Assembly: GCF_001432305.1 (NCBI RefSeq)
Contig: NZ_KQ483358.1
Location: 3,002,077 to 3,066,076, forward strand
Direction: 5' to 3'
DNA from: Curvibacter sp. PAE-UM
Lineage (GTDB): Bacteria; Pseudomonadota; Gammaproteobacteria; Burkholderiales; Burkholderiaceae_C
DNA: 64,000 bases
This document shows, in pieces, positions 41,179 to 50,026 of this stretch. The notes below the pieces were generated by a model. The model did not search any database. It was not told the origin of the DNA and worked only from the letters and a program-made list of their open reading frames with translations. Within the stretch, counting starts at the first letter, position 1. Every line of letters starts with the position of its first letter. The position numbers and the translations under genes are program-made.

Positions 41179-42249
41179 CTAGGGCAGCGGTATCAATATT
41201 TTGAAATCGGTCCGGCCCGGCTCGCTGTCGCACTCGATCAGGCCATGATGCTGCTGTACGAAGGTCTGTGCCAGCGTCAACCCCAGGCCGGAGCCGCCTT
41301 CCCGTCCCGACACCAGCGGGAAAAAGATGCGGTCCTTGATCGAGTCCGGCACGCCGGGCCCGTTATCGATGACATGCAATTCCAGTGCCAGCTTGTAGCG
41401 CTGCTTGCCGAAAGTGATCTGGCGGGCGATCCGGGTACGGAAGGTCAGGCGCGCATCACCGGCAGCGATGCGATCGGCCAACGCCTGGCAGGCGTTGTGC
41501 GCGATGTTGAGCACGGCCTGGATCAGCTGCTCACGGTCACCGCGGAACTCGGGAATGGAGGTGTCGTAGTCGCGCACCACACGCAGGCCCTTGGGGAATT
41601 CGGCCAGGATCAAGGAGCGCACCCGCTCGCAGACCTCGTGCATGTTCACGTCCCCCACGACATGCGGGCGCCGGTGCGGCGCCAACAGGCGGTCCACCAG
41701 GGTCTGCAGGCGGTCGGCCTCGTGGATGATCACACGCGTGTACTCGGTCAGCTGGCTGTCGATCTCCATCTCCAGCAGCTGGGCGGCGCCACGGATGCCG
41801 CCCAGGGGGTTCTTGATCTCGTGCGCCAGGTTGCGGATCAGCTCCTTGTTGGCCTGGGCCTGGTCCAGCAGGCGCTCTTCGCGCTCCTGGCGGGCCTGCT
41901 GCTCCAGCGGCAGCATCTCGATCAGGATGTCGCCCGGCTGGTCGGTCTGGGTCAGGATCACGTGCACCGGCAAGGGGTCGCGCCCGGAACGTTTCAGCCA
42001 GGCGTCGTAACGCAGGGCCGCAAACTCGTTGTCACGCAAACCGCCAAGGGCGGCAGCCAGGATCGCGGGCTCGGTGTAGTGCTCGGCCAGATCCGAACCT
42101 TCGATGCTGCGCCGGGACATGCCCAGCGCATCCTCGAGGGCGGCATTGGCATAAACCACTGCCGCGTCCCCGTGCACGACGGCGACGAGCGTGGCCAGAA
42201 GGTCAAAGGGCTGGAAGCGGCTGACGGAGGGGATGGCGGTCGGTTTCAA
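41179..42249 (-). CDS. ntrB: Nitrogen sensor kinase NtrB (NR(II))
   Basis: 356 residues. A PAS domain lies at the N-terminus (about 10-110). The HisKA dimerisation domain has the phospho-His in NLAHEIKNPLGGIRGAAQLLE near residue 143. The ATPase domain shows the N box IAHNACQALADR, G1 DNGPGVPDSIKDRIFFPLVSGREGGSGLGL and the terminal lid. It phosphorylates or dephosphorylates NtrC under control of PII. It follows a small secreted-protein gene by five bases, and ntrC follows it. Confidence 0.95.
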   Translation of the reverse strand: MKPTAIPSVSRFQPFDLLATLVAVVHGDAAVVYANAALEDALGMSRRSIEGSDLAEHYTEPAILAAALGGLRDNEFAALRYDAWLKRSGRDPLPVHVILTQTDQPGDILIEMLPLEQQARQEREERLLDQAQANKELIRNLAHEIKNPLGGIRGAAQLLEMEIDSQLTEYTRVIIHEADRLQTLVDRLLAPHRRPHVVGDVNMHEVCERVRSLILAEFPKGLRVVRDYDTSIPEFRGDREQLIQAVLNIAHNACQALADRIAAGDARLTFRTRIARQITFGKQRYKLALELHVIDNGPGVPDSIKDRIFFPLVSGREGGSGLGLTLAQTFVQQHHGLIECDSEPGRTDFKILIPLP

Positions 42250-42254
42250 GCCGC

Positions 42255-42752
42255 CTATTTTGACTCAGGAAGGCGGTCGAGTTCGCGGCGCAGGCCGGCC
42301 TGGTCGCTTTCATTGCGCTCGATGCTGGCCTTGAGCTCGCTCACCCGATCCAGGTACTTCTGGTGGTTACGAAACTCGGGACCTGCTTTTTCCGGCTCGC
42401 CGTTGTTGTATTCCTGGAGCAGTTCGGCCTGGCGAGCCTCGGCCTTGCGCAATTCGGCTTCCAGGATCTGGCGGGCACCGACATCCCGCTGGCGCTGCTG
42501 CACGCCATCGACGCGCGAGCCATCCTGGTTGGCCGAAGCCACGCGGACCGACTCCGTCGTCATGCGCGGGCGTTGCACCACGGTGACGTTGCCGCCTTCG
42601 AGCAGCTTGCAGCCCTTCTGGCCGGGTTGCACGGTGTTGGTGTACTCATTGCCGCAACGGTAGATGCGGCCCTGGGCCTGGGCCAGATCGGCCACGGCCA
42701 GGCCTGCTACGAAAAACGTAGCTGTCAATGACATCAGTAAAGGCTTCTTCAT
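42255..42752 (-). CDS. Secreted DUF4124-like protein
   Basis: 165 residues with a signal peptide (KKPLLMSLTATFFVAGLAVADLAQAQ). The following GRIYRCGNEYTNTVQPGQKGCKLLEGG is a short DUF4124-like motif with two cysteines. The rest is a charged helix (ILEAELRKAEARQAELLQEYNN, DRVSELKASIERNESDQAGLRRELDRL). It is the first gene of the unit that continues with ntrB and ntrC, after the glnA terminator. Its role is unknown; the position is conserved in many related genomes as I recall. Confidence 0.75.
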   Translation of the reverse strand: MKKPLLMSLTATFFVAGLAVADLAQAQGRIYRCGNEYTNTVQPGQKGCKLLEGGNVTVVQRPRMTTESVRVASANQDGSRVDGVQQRQRDVGARQILEAELRKAEARQAELLQEYNNGEPEKAGPEFRNHQKYLDRVSELKASIERNESDQAGLRRELDRLPESK

Positions 42753-42841
42753 AGGGTTCTCCGCGCATCGGAAATGCAGGGGCGGTCTGAGAGTATCGGC
42801 TATTCCTTTGATAAATCAAACCCCGAAAGTTCACGGAAAAC

Positions 42842-42869
42842 AAAAAGGACGGCCGAAGCCGTCCTTTTT
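42842..42869. terminator. Bidirectional Rho-independent terminator after glnA
   Basis: AAAAAGGACGGC, loop CGAA, GCCGTCCTTTTT: twelve pairs with A- and T-runs on both sides, 40 bases past the glnA stop codon. Confidence 0.9.
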
Positions 42870-42910
42870 TTGCGACAGGCTGTAACGAATCACAGCCAGC
42901 GGTCGCCCCA

Positions 42911-44326
42911 TTACAGGGAGTAGTACATGTCGTACTCGACCGGGTGTGGCGCCATGCGGAAGCGCGTGACTTCGCCCATTTTCAGCTCGATGTAGGCATC
43001 CAGCATGGAATCGGTGAACACGCCGCCCTTGGTCAGGAAGGAGCGATCCTTGTCCAGATAGTCCAGGGCCTGGTCCAGGCTGTGGCAGACGGTCGGCACC
43101 AGCTTGTCCTCTTCCGGGGGCAGGTGGTACAGGTCCTTGGTGGCGGCTTCGCCCGGATGGATCTTGTTTTCCACGCCGTCCAGACCGGCCATCATCAGGG
43201 CCGAGAAGCACAGGTAGGGGTTGGCAGACGGGTCCGGGAAACGTGCCTCGATGCGGCGACCCTTGGGGTTGGCCACGAAGGGGATGCGGATCGATGCGGA
43301 ACGGTTGCGCGAGCTGTAGGCCAGCTTCACCGGGGCTTCGAAGCCGGGCACCAGGCGCTTGTAGCTGTTGGTGCCGGGGTTGGTGATGGCGTTCAGGGCA
43401 CGGGCGTGCTTGATGATGCCGCCGATGTAGTACAGGGCGAAATCGCTCAGGCCGGCGTAGCCGTCACCGGCGAACAGGTTCTTGCCGTCTTTCCAGATGG
43501 ACTGGTGCACGTGCATGCCGGAGCCGTTGTCGCCAGCGTAGGGCTTGGGCATGAAGGTGGCGGTCTTGCCGTAGGCGTTGGCCACGTTCCAGACCACGTA
43601 CTTCAGGACCTGGGTCCAGTCGGCGCGCTGCACCAGCGTGCTGAACCGGGTACCGATTTCGTTCTGGCCGGCGCCGGCCACTTCGTGGTGGAACACTTCG
43701 ACCGGGATGCCCAGGGATTCGAGAATCAGGGACATCTCGGCGCGCATGTCCTGCGTGCTGTCGACCGGGGGCACCGGGAAGTAGCCGCCCTTGGTGGTGG
43801 GACGGTGGCCGCGGTTGCCGCCTTCGAGCTGCTTGCCGCTGTTCCAGGGGGCTTCGTACTCGTCGATGGCGAACATCACGTTGCCGGGTTCGTTGGACCA
43901 GCGCACGCCGTCGAAGATGAAGAATTCGGGCTCGGGACCGAAATAGGCGGTGTCGCCGATGCCGGAAGCCTTCAAATAGGCCTCGGCGCGCTTGGCGATG
44001 GAGCGCGGATCGCGGTCGTAAGACTTGCCGTCGCTGGGCTCGACCACGTCGCACTGCAGGAACATCGTGGTCTCTTCGAAGAAGGGGTCGATGTTGGCGG
44101 TGTTGGGGTCGGGCATGAGCTGCATGTCCGAAGCCTCGATGCCCTTCCAGCCGGCGATGGACGAACCGTCGAAGGCGTGGCCCGAGCTGAATTTGTCTTC
44201 ATCGAAGTGGGAAACCGGCACGGTCACGTGCTGTTCCTTGCCACGGGTGTCGGTGAAGCGGAAGTCAACGAACTTGACCTCGTTTTCCTTCACCATCTTC
44301 ATCACGTCTGCGACGGTCTTGGCCAT
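42911..44326 (-). CDS. glnA: Glutamine synthetase, type I
   Basis: 471 residues, the usual GlnA length. It makes glutamine from glutamate, ammonia and ATP as a dodecamer. Seen are [53 protein letters not shown] (metal Glu), [38 protein letters not shown] (metal His), [30 protein letters not shown] and the adenylylation-site region NLYHLPPEE (Tyr in [11 protein letters not shown]). The start at MAKTVADVM is standard. Upstream are a sigma-54 promoter and paired NtrC-like sites. Confidence 0.97.
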   Translation of the reverse strand: MAKTVADVMKMVKENEVKFVDFRFTDTRGKEQHVTVPVSHFDEDKFSSGHAFDGSSIAGWKGIEASDMQLMPDPNTANIDPFFEETTMFLQCDVVEPSDGKSYDRDPRSIAKRAEAYLKASGIGDTAYFGPEPEFFIFDGVRWSNEPGNVMFAIDEYEAPWNSGKQLEGGNRGHRPTTKGGYFPVPPVDSTQDMRAEMSLILESLGIPVEVFHHEVAGAGQNEIGTRFSTLVQRADWTQVLKYVVWNVANAYGKTATFMPKPYAGDNGSGMHVHQSIWKDGKNLFAGDGYAGLSDFALYYIGGIIKHARALNAITNPGTNSYKRLVPGFEAPVKLAYSSRNRSASIRIPFVANPKGRRIEARFPDPSANPYLCFSALMMAGLDGVENKIHPGEAATKDLYHLPPEEDKLVPTVCHSLDQALDYLDKDRSFLTKGGVFTDSMLDAYIELKMGEVTRFRMAPHPVEYDMYYSL

Positions 44327-44375
44327 CTGGTACTCCTGGTAGGAAGGTTGATTAAAAGTTACGCAGGCACATGAA

Positions 44376-44392
44376 TGCAGTTTCTGTGCCAA
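44376..44392 (-). promoter_or_regulatory. Sigma-54 promoter of glnA
   Basis: On the minus strand TTGGCACAGAAACTGCA gives the -24 element TTGGCAC and the -12 element CTGCA. Ten bases separate GG from GC, exactly the sigma-54 spacing. It lies about 50 bases before the glnA start codon. Confidence 0.88.
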
Positions 44393-44492
44393 TCCCGCTC
44401 GCGCCGGCTTGCGTCAAAGTCGGTATTTTGCCCTGAGTTTCAGGGCCTTCCAGATATCAGATGCGCACCAGAGCAGAAACTTTTCTCCGGAC

Positions 44493-44531
44493 GACCTAAT
44501 TTGGTGCAATAAAAATGCACCAAATTAGGTC
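44493..44531. promoter_or_regulatory. Paired NtrC-like binding sites upstream of glnA
   Basis: GACCTAATTTGGTGCA and TGCACCAAATTAGGTC are a perfect 16-base inverted repeat with a 7-base AT spacer. Each arm carries TGCACC, the NtrC half-site, plus a weaker second half. They lie about 120 and 145 bases upstream of the -12 element, the normal enhancer distance. Confidence 0.82.
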
Positions 44532-44532
44532 A

Positions 44533-45366
44533 TCAGCCATTGCGCACCAATTCAGGGCCAAGCTTGGCGCCCAGCTGGCCCAGGCCTTCAAGCAGCGCCG
44601 CATAAGCAGGCGGCGTCAGATCGGGGCCGCCCTTGACCCCCAGTTCAATGTGCCGGCCATGCTGCGGATGATCGACGCTGGGCAGGCTGAAGACCTTGAC
44701 GCCGGCATGCCGCGCCTCGATAGCCTCCATCAGCGGCGTCAGCGTGGCCTCCATGGCCCCGTAGACGATGACGGACTGTTCGCACCAGGCGTTGCGGCGG
44801 AACAGCCCGGCGTAATGCGTGTCCAGCACCCACTCGATCATCGGCCAGGCCATCACCGGAAAGCCCGGCACGAAATGCACGGCACCCCGTCCGCCCGGGG
44901 ACGCACAGCTGAACCCCGGAATCTTGTTGTACGGGTTGGGAATGATCTGCGCCCCAACAGGAAAGACACCCATGTTGAGGCGGTGCATGTTGTCCGGACG
45001 GTCCGGCACATAGGGCACGCCCTGTTCGCGCGCGACGTCCTGCATGCGTTCGCGGATCAGCAGCTCCGCCTGGGGATGCAGCGCGAGGTCCACGCCCAGG
45101 GCACGCGCCGCACATAGTCGCGTGTGGTCATCCGGTGTGGCACCGATGCCGCCACAGGAAAACACCACCCCGCCCGAGGCGAAGGCACGTGCCAGTGTGG
45201 CCGTGATGCGCTGCGGGTCGTCGCCCACGTAGTCGGCATGCGCGAGCTGCAGGCCGCGTGCCTGCAGCAACTCGATCACCTTGGGCAGGTGCTTGTCCGC
45301 ACGTTTGCCCGAGAGGATCTCGTCACCGATGATGATCAGGCCGAAGGAGACGGATGCGTCAGACAT
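44533..45366 (-). CDS. CinA-type molybdopterin-binding-domain protein
   Basis: 277 residues. The N-terminal MoCF domain is clear: FGLIIIGDEILSGKRADKHLPKVIELL, VVFSCGGIGATPDDHTR, then HFVPGFPVMAWPMIEWVLDTHY. It corresponds to the N-terminal part of CinA (competence/damage-inducible protein A) without the C-terminal nicotinamide-mononucleotide deamidase domain. Function is unsettled; it is related to molybdenum-cofactor proteins. The start overlaps the EI24-protein gene by eight bases. Its 3' end borders the glnA enhancer sites. Confidence 0.87.
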   Translation of the reverse strand: MSDASVSFGLIIIGDEILSGKRADKHLPKVIELLQARGLQLAHADYVGDDPQRITATLARAFASGGVVFSCGGIGATPDDHTRLCAARALGVDLALHPQAELLIRERMQDVAREQGVPYVPDRPDNMHRLNMGVFPVGAQIIPNPYNKIPGFSCASPGGRGAVHFVPGFPVMAWPMIEWVLDTHYAGLFRRNAWCEQSVIVYGAMEATLTPLMEAIEARHAGVKVFSLPSVDHPQHGRHIELGVKGGPDLTPPAYAALLEGLGQLGAKLGPELVRNG

Positions 45367-46219
45367 GGGATCCGGTCGAAGTGTGGGCGTCCTGCAGGCC
45401 CGGTGGCTGGGTGGCTGTCGCCAAGGGCTCGGCGCGCAGGGCTGCCAGCGCCGCCAGGCTGTAGTGTGTGAACCAGAGCGAGGCAAAGATGAAGACGAAG
45501 GTGTAGATCCAGATCGCCAGGGGCACCAGCAGGGGAGCAAGCACCACCGCCATGGCCCCGACCGCCCAGATCAGCCCCGGCGCCGCCCCCATGTAGCCGC
45601 TGAACATGCCGATGGCCAGCAGCCAATAGCGATGACGGCGCATCAGTTCCACGCGTTCCTCCTCGCTGGCATGCTGTGCCAGCGCGTCGTAGACCATCAC
45701 GCGCGACGTCAACCATCCCCAGACCAGGGGCGGCACGACGATCACCAGCGGAGGAATCAGCCACAGCGGCAGGGTCAGGACCAGGGCCAACAGCGCCAGC
45801 AGCGCCGAACCCAGGCCCTGCAGCAGGCTGCCCGCGAAGCTGCCACCGTGCCTTTGCGTCAGTGCGGCAAAGCGACGCTCGGCCACCAGCCTGACGATGG
45901 CCGGCATGGCCAGCCAGGCCACCACCAGCAGGGACAGCACGACCACCAGCGGCAGGACCAGCAGGATGAGCAGCAGTGGCGCCAGCACCGTGCGCAAATG
46001 GCCCATGGCCACGCTGTCGAGCCAGCGGAACAGGCTTTCCATCAGCGCCCAGTCAGACAGCCAGGCCTGCAGGCCCAGCACGGCCGGGTCCCAGAACAGC
46101 CAGAACAGGCCCACGCTCAGGACCGCGAGCAACAGCAAGGGCAGGAAGGACAAGGCGATCACGCGCGGCTGCAGGCAATAGGCCAGTGCGCGCCAGAAGG
46201 AGTCCAGGAAAAGCGTCAT
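45359..46219 (-). CDS. EI24/CysZ-like membrane protein
   Basis: 286 residues with about five to six hydrophobic helices. Typical EI24-domain stretches are LDSFWRALAYCLQPRVIALSFLPLLLLAVLSV, LVAWLAMPAIVRLVAERRFAALTQRHGGS, VWGWLTSRVMVYDALAQHASEEER and RHRYWLLAIGMFSGYMGAAPGLIW. The family includes the sulfate transporter CysZ; short betaproteobacterial forms have no proven substrate. It begins 37 bases after the sterol-desaturase-type gene. Confidence 0.85.
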   Translation of the reverse strand: MTLFLDSFWRALAYCLQPRVIALSFLPLLLLAVLSVGLFWLFWDPAVLGLQAWLSDWALMESLFRWLDSVAMGHLRTVLAPLLLILLVLPLVVVLSLLVVAWLAMPAIVRLVAERRFAALTQRHGGSFAGSLLQGLGSALLALLALVLTLPLWLIPPLVIVVPPLVWGWLTSRVMVYDALAQHASEEERVELMRRHRYWLLAIGMFSGYMGAAPGLIWAVGAMAVVLAPLLVPLAIWIYTFVFIFASLWFTHYSLAALAALRAEPLATATQPPGLQDAHTSTGSHV

Positions 46220-46256
46220 GTTCCAAGCATACCTTGGCGCATGTTTCAAACCTGTT

Positions 46257-47210
46257 TCAGGCCCGCCCCACCAGTCGCTTGAAGCCCAGCCATTGCTGCG
46301 CCCAGAAGCCGCGCCCGTAATCGCGTCCCTGTTCCACCTGGTCGCGGATGCCGGTCGGGTCGTAACGCAGTTCGAAGTTGGCCGTCCTGAACAGCATGTC
46401 CCACCAGGGCAGCAGCACGCCGAAGTTGTGCCCGCCGAGGACCTTGCCCGGCGATTCATGTCCGATGCCGATGCTGTGATGCACCCGGTGAAAGCGCGGG
46501 CTGATCCACAGGCGCTCGCCCCAGCGTCCGAAGGACAGGCGCAGGTTGGCGTGCTGGAAGCTTTCGCTGAGCTGGGTGAAAGCGACGATGGCCACGAACT
46601 GCCCCGGCGCCACGCCGATGAGCTGTGCCAGCGTGACCAGCAGCACGTCGCGGAGCAGGTCGTCGAGCAGGTGGTTGCGGTTGTCGCTCCACATCGTCAT
46701 CTGGCGCTGCGAGTGATGCAGCGCATGCAGGCGCCACCACCATTCAAAATGATGCTGGCCACGGTGCAGCCAGTAGTCGAAGAAATCCATCACGACCAGA
46801 TAGATCAGCAGGCTGACCAAAGGAAGATCTGTCACACCGGGCCACAGGTCGTCCAGGTGGAACGTCGGCAGGCCGGCTGCGCGCAAGATGCCGAAGAGGT
46901 CGTCCATCAGCGGCGTGAGCGTGAAGAACAGCACCAGCCGGAACAGGCCCAGGCGGTGAATCAGCGTGTAGAGCACGTCGGTGCGGATGGCCGCCCGATC
47001 GGCCACCGGCTCGACCGGGCGCCAGCGCTGCAGCGGCGCCATGACCGCCAGCATGACCACCAGTTGCAGCAGACCGACGAGCAGCCAGCCCGTGCCGCTG
47101 TAGGCGTCCTCCAGCCGGTTGCCCAGGCCGATGGCAAACACCACGGGTTGCACCAGCAACTCGAACAGCCACTGCTGCAGGGCGTCAAAGGCGTTCACCA
47201 GATGCTCCAT
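46257..47210 (-). CDS. Sterol desaturase/fatty acid hydroxylase family protein
   Basis: 317 residues with several membrane helices and the diiron His clusters of this superfamily: DYWLHRGQHHF, HALHHSQRQMTMWSDNRNHLLDD and HRVHHSIGIGHESPGKVLGGHNFG. The enzymes use diiron and oxygen to hydroxylate or desaturate lipids in the membrane. The ATG at MEHLVNAF is preferred because it leaves the deacetylase stop codon seven bases upstream; a GTG 18 bases earlier is possible. Confidence 0.88.
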   Translation of the reverse strand: MEHLVNAFDALQQWLFELLVQPVVFAIGLGNRLEDAYSGTGWLLVGLLQLVVMLAVMAPLQRWRPVEPVADRAAIRTDVLYTLIHRLGLFRLVLFFTLTPLMDDLFGILRAAGLPTFHLDDLWPGVTDLPLVSLLIYLVVMDFFDYWLHRGQHHFEWWWRLHALHHSQRQMTMWSDNRNHLLDDLLRDVLLVTLAQLIGVAPGQFVAIVAFTQLSESFQHANLRLSFGRWGERLWISPRFHRVHHSIGIGHESPGKVLGGHNFGVLLPWWDMLFRTANFELRYDPTGIRDQVEQGRDYGRGFWAQQWLGFKRLVGRA

Positions 47211-47217
47211 GCCTTGC

Positions 47218-48039
47218 TCACTTCCCACGGGCTTCGCGCTGTGCGATCCAGCCCCGATAGTCCGGATGCTCGCGCAGGGTACGGAAACAGAAGCCCTGCT
47301 GCTTCAGCCCCGCAATCAGCGGCTCCAGCACCGCCGGGGCCCAGGGGTCCTGGCGCGACCAGATGCCCAGGTGCGCCACCAGCACGTCGCCGGGGCGGAT
47401 GTCTCGCAGCGCCCTCTTGAGCAACATGTCGTTGGGGTATTTGTCGCTGGGCAGCTCATCCCCCAGGAAACCGGCGGGCGCCCAGCCCACGTGCCGATAG
47501 CCGCACTGGCGTGCGGCTACCAGCAGCGCCGGCGAGGTCTTGCCGCCGGGGGCGCGGAACAGCGGCAACGGCGCCTGGCCCGTGTGCTGCTGCAGGCGGG
47601 CGGACGCGGCGTCCAGCGCAGCGCAGTATTGCGCGGCCGTCCAGACCTGGTCCTGCCCCAGCTGCGGGCCGGCCGAGGCGCGCACGCGGAACTTCACGCT
47701 GCCATCGGCCTGCGGCAGATCGGCACGCCAATAGCTGTGGTCCAGGGTGTGGGAGGCGAAGGCGTGGCCTTCGGCGGCGCGTGCGCGCCACCAGGCAGCC
47801 CAGTGCGTGCCCAGACTGCCATCGCCCACCTGGGTGCGCTCATCGGCTGCGAAGAAGGTGACGCGCACCTGCTGACGTTGCAATACCTCCGCAATCCGGT
47901 CGGCTACGCCCATGTGGCCGGTATCGAAGGTCAGGTAGACCGGTTTGCTGCAAGGGGCGGTCGCAGGGCCGTTGGCCGAGGCCGGCAGTGCCAGCAGCGC
48001 CAGCACGAGGAAAACGATGCGGCTACTGGCGCGGCGCAT
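47218..48039 (-). CDS. Polysaccharide deacetylase family protein
   Basis: 273 residues with a signal peptide (SSRIVFLVLALLALPASA). The NodB motifs are VYLTFDTGHM (motif 1, catalytic Asp and metal Asp/His position altered to DTGH), HAFASHTLDHSYW (motif 2, S/T-H-x-x-x-H), and LPLFRAPGGKTSP (motif 3). DVLVAHLGI carries the late His. It would remove acetyl groups from a cell-wall or capsular sugar in the periplasm. The start overlaps the end of the YncE-like gene by 17 bases, choosing the Met before the signal peptide. Confidence 0.87.
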   Translation of the reverse strand: MRRASSRIVFLVLALLALPASANGPATAPCSKPVYLTFDTGHMGVADRIAEVLQRQQVRVTFFAADERTQVGDGSLGTHWAAWWRARAAEGHAFASHTLDHSYWRADLPQADGSVKFRVRASAGPQLGQDQVWTAAQYCAALDAASARLQQHTGQAPLPLFRAPGGKTSPALLVAARQCGYRHVGWAPAGFLGDELPSDKYPNDMLLKRALRDIRPGDVLVAHLGIWSRQDPWAPAVLEPLIAGLKQQGFCFRTLREHPDYRGWIAQREARGK

Positions 48040-49006
48040 GGTCCAGGGTCCAGACCCCGTGGGGCGATTTGCCGACCCGGATCTGGCGCACCACCTGGCG
48101 CGTGCCGGTGTCGATGACACTGAGCTTGCCGGCCCAGCGCGAAGCCAGCAGGATGTACTTGCCATCGGCCGTCAGGTCCATGCAATCGGGCCCGCTCGGG
48201 CCGGGGTACTCCTCGACCACGGTCATGGTCTTGTAATCGATCTTGCTGATGGTGTTGGCCACACGGTTGCTCACCAGCACGTGGCGCCGGTCGCCCACGG
48301 CGCGAAAGGCGTGTGCCCCCTTGCCGGTCGGGATCAGCTGCACGGCGGCCGGCACGGGCATGGCTAGGTCGTAGACCTCCACGCCCTCGCCCCCCGTCAG
48401 GCCGACGAGCAGGAAACGGTCATCCGGCGTGCCGAACACGTCGGCCGGCAGCGGGCCGGTCTTGATCCGCCACTTGAGCACCTGCTGCGGCAGGTCGATG
48501 GCCACCAGCTCGTCGCTGTCCTGCATGGTCACGTAGGCCGTGGTGCTCTTGCTGTCGATCCAGATATGGCTGGGCGTCTTGCCGGTGGGAATGCGCTTGG
48601 CCAGTGCCAGATCGCGACCATCCCAGCGGTAGATGTCGACGTGGTTGAGCCGGTTGGCCGCCGTCACGAACCACTGCATGTCGGGGGAGAAACGCAACTG
48701 GTAGGGGTCGAGAATGCCGCGCACGGTGCGTTGCACCTCGGCCGTACGCGGATCGACAAAGGTCAGCGAGTCACTGAAGGCATTGGCGATGATCAGCGAC
48801 TTCTCGTCGGGTGTCAGATAGAGGTGGTGCGGTTCCTTGCCGGTGGCAAAGCGCTTGATGACCTTCCAGCTCACCGGGTCGATCACGCTGACATCGGCGT
48901 CCTTGGAGTTGAGCACAAAAATGGGTGCCGGCAGCGGCTGCGCCACGGACCAGCCGGCCGTCAGGGCCAGCCAGAGGACGAGGACACGGGGGAGAAACTT
49001 CGGCAT
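48023..49006 (-). CDS. YncE-like periplasmic beta-propeller
   Basis: 327 residues with a signal peptide (FLPRVLVLWLALTAGWSVAQ). Seven-blade YVTN-type propeller repeats recur: IFVLNSKDADVSVIDPVSWKVIKRFATG, LIIANAFSDSLTFVDPRTAEVQRTV, VLVSNRVANTISKIDYKTMTVVEEYPGP, ILLASRWAGKLSVIDTGTRQVVRQI. Such proteins bind ligands or DNA in the periplasm; a role is not known. It may belong with the polysaccharide deacetylase that overlaps it. Confidence 0.87.
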   Translation of the reverse strand: MPKFLPRVLVLWLALTAGWSVAQPLPAPIFVLNSKDADVSVIDPVSWKVIKRFATGKEPHHLYLTPDEKSLIIANAFSDSLTFVDPRTAEVQRTVRGILDPYQLRFSPDMQWFVTAANRLNHVDIYRWDGRDLALAKRIPTGKTPSHIWIDSKSTTAYVTMQDSDELVAIDLPQQVLKWRIKTGPLPADVFGTPDDRFLLVGLTGGEGVEVYDLAMPVPAAVQLIPTGKGAHAFRAVGDRRHVLVSNRVANTISKIDYKTMTVVEEYPGPSGPDCMDLTADGKYILLASRWAGKLSVIDTGTRQVVRQIRVGKSPHGVWTLDHAPRQ

Positions 49007-49103
49007 GGAACACTCGCGACTATGGAGCTGCAAGTGTAGCGGCCGCGGTCCGGCCGCCCGTGGCCAGGGTTTGAGCCACATCAAGCCCCGGGCAGGGCCG
49101 GCC

Positions 49104-49826
49104 TCAGGACTGGATCAGCGCCAGGTCCGCCGCTTCGAGCCAGCGCCACTGGCCCGGGGCCAGGTCCGCCGGCAACTTGAGGCCGCCGATCTGCGAACGG
49201 TGCAAGGCCTCGACCCGGTTGCCCACGGCAGCCACCATACGCTTGACCTGATGGTACTTGCCGCCCGTCAGCGTCAGCCGCAGATACTGCGGGTCCGTGA
49301 GTTCGCAGGCGGCCGCGCGCACCGGACGGGGATCGTCGTCCAGCACCACCCCCGCCAACAGCTGCTGCAGCTCACGCTCGCCCGCCGGGTGCTTGAGCGT
49401 GACCTCGTAGACCTTGGGCACCGCATGGCGCGGCGAGGCCAGGCGGTGAATGAGCTGGCCGTCATCAGTCAGCAGCAGCAGGCCTGTGGTGTCCTGGTCC
49501 AGCCGGCCGATGGCCTGCACCCCCTGCACTGCGCTCTTGTTGGGGCGCTGGCGCAGCGGCGCGGGCAGCAAGGTATAGACGCTGGGCCATGCCGAAGGCT
49601 TTTGCGAGCATTCGATGCCGGCCGGCTTGTTCAGCATGATGCAGGCGCGCCGGTGGCAGACCCATTCCAGCCCCTGCACGCGCAAGCGCAGGCCTTCGTC
49701 ATCGAACTCGGCCGTGGCATCGAGGCACACGGTCTCATGAACGGCCACATGCCCCTGCTGGATCAGACCGGCACAAACCCGGCGCGTGCCAAAACCCTGG
49801 GCGTAAAGAATGTCCTGCAACTGCAT
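49104..49826 (-). CDS. 16S rRNA pseudouridine synthase, RsuA family
   Basis: 240 residues. An S4-like N-terminus (LQDILYAQGFGTRRVCAGLIQQGHVAV) is followed by the catalytic domain with AIGRLDQDTTGLLLLTDDGQLIHRLASPRH (catalytic Asp near residue 106), KVYEVTLKHP and GGKYHQVKRMVAAVGNRVEALHR. It fits RsuA, which makes pseudouridine 516 in 16S rRNA, or the closely related RluE/RluF; RsuA is favoured by size. Confidence 0.88.
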   Translation of the reverse strand: MQLQDILYAQGFGTRRVCAGLIQQGHVAVHETVCLDATAEFDDEGLRLRVQGLEWVCHRRACIMLNKPAGIECSQKPSAWPSVYTLLPAPLRQRPNKSAVQGVQAIGRLDQDTTGLLLLTDDGQLIHRLASPRHAVPKVYEVTLKHPAGERELQQLLAGVVLDDDPRPVRAAACELTDPQYLRLTLTGGKYHQVKRMVAAVGNRVEALHRSQIGGLKLPADLAPGQWRWLEAADLALIQS

Positions 49827-50026
49827 GAAAAGGTCTCAAGGGCACGGCTGGCACGGCCGTGGAATTCAAAAACTGTAGCGAATCAGCACGCTGACTCTGC
49901 AATCAGGGCCCGATTTCGTGCAAAAGTGCAGCCCAAAGCCCCTCTAACTTGCTCCAACTTCGCTTATCCGGTTCAGGATAGCGACCGTAGACCTTACACT
50001 TTTAGCAAACAACGATACCTTCGCAT

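Noticed and set aside
44391..44440. Sigma-70 promoter for glnA
   Set aside because: No convincing -35/-10 pair; the sigma-54 elements are better.
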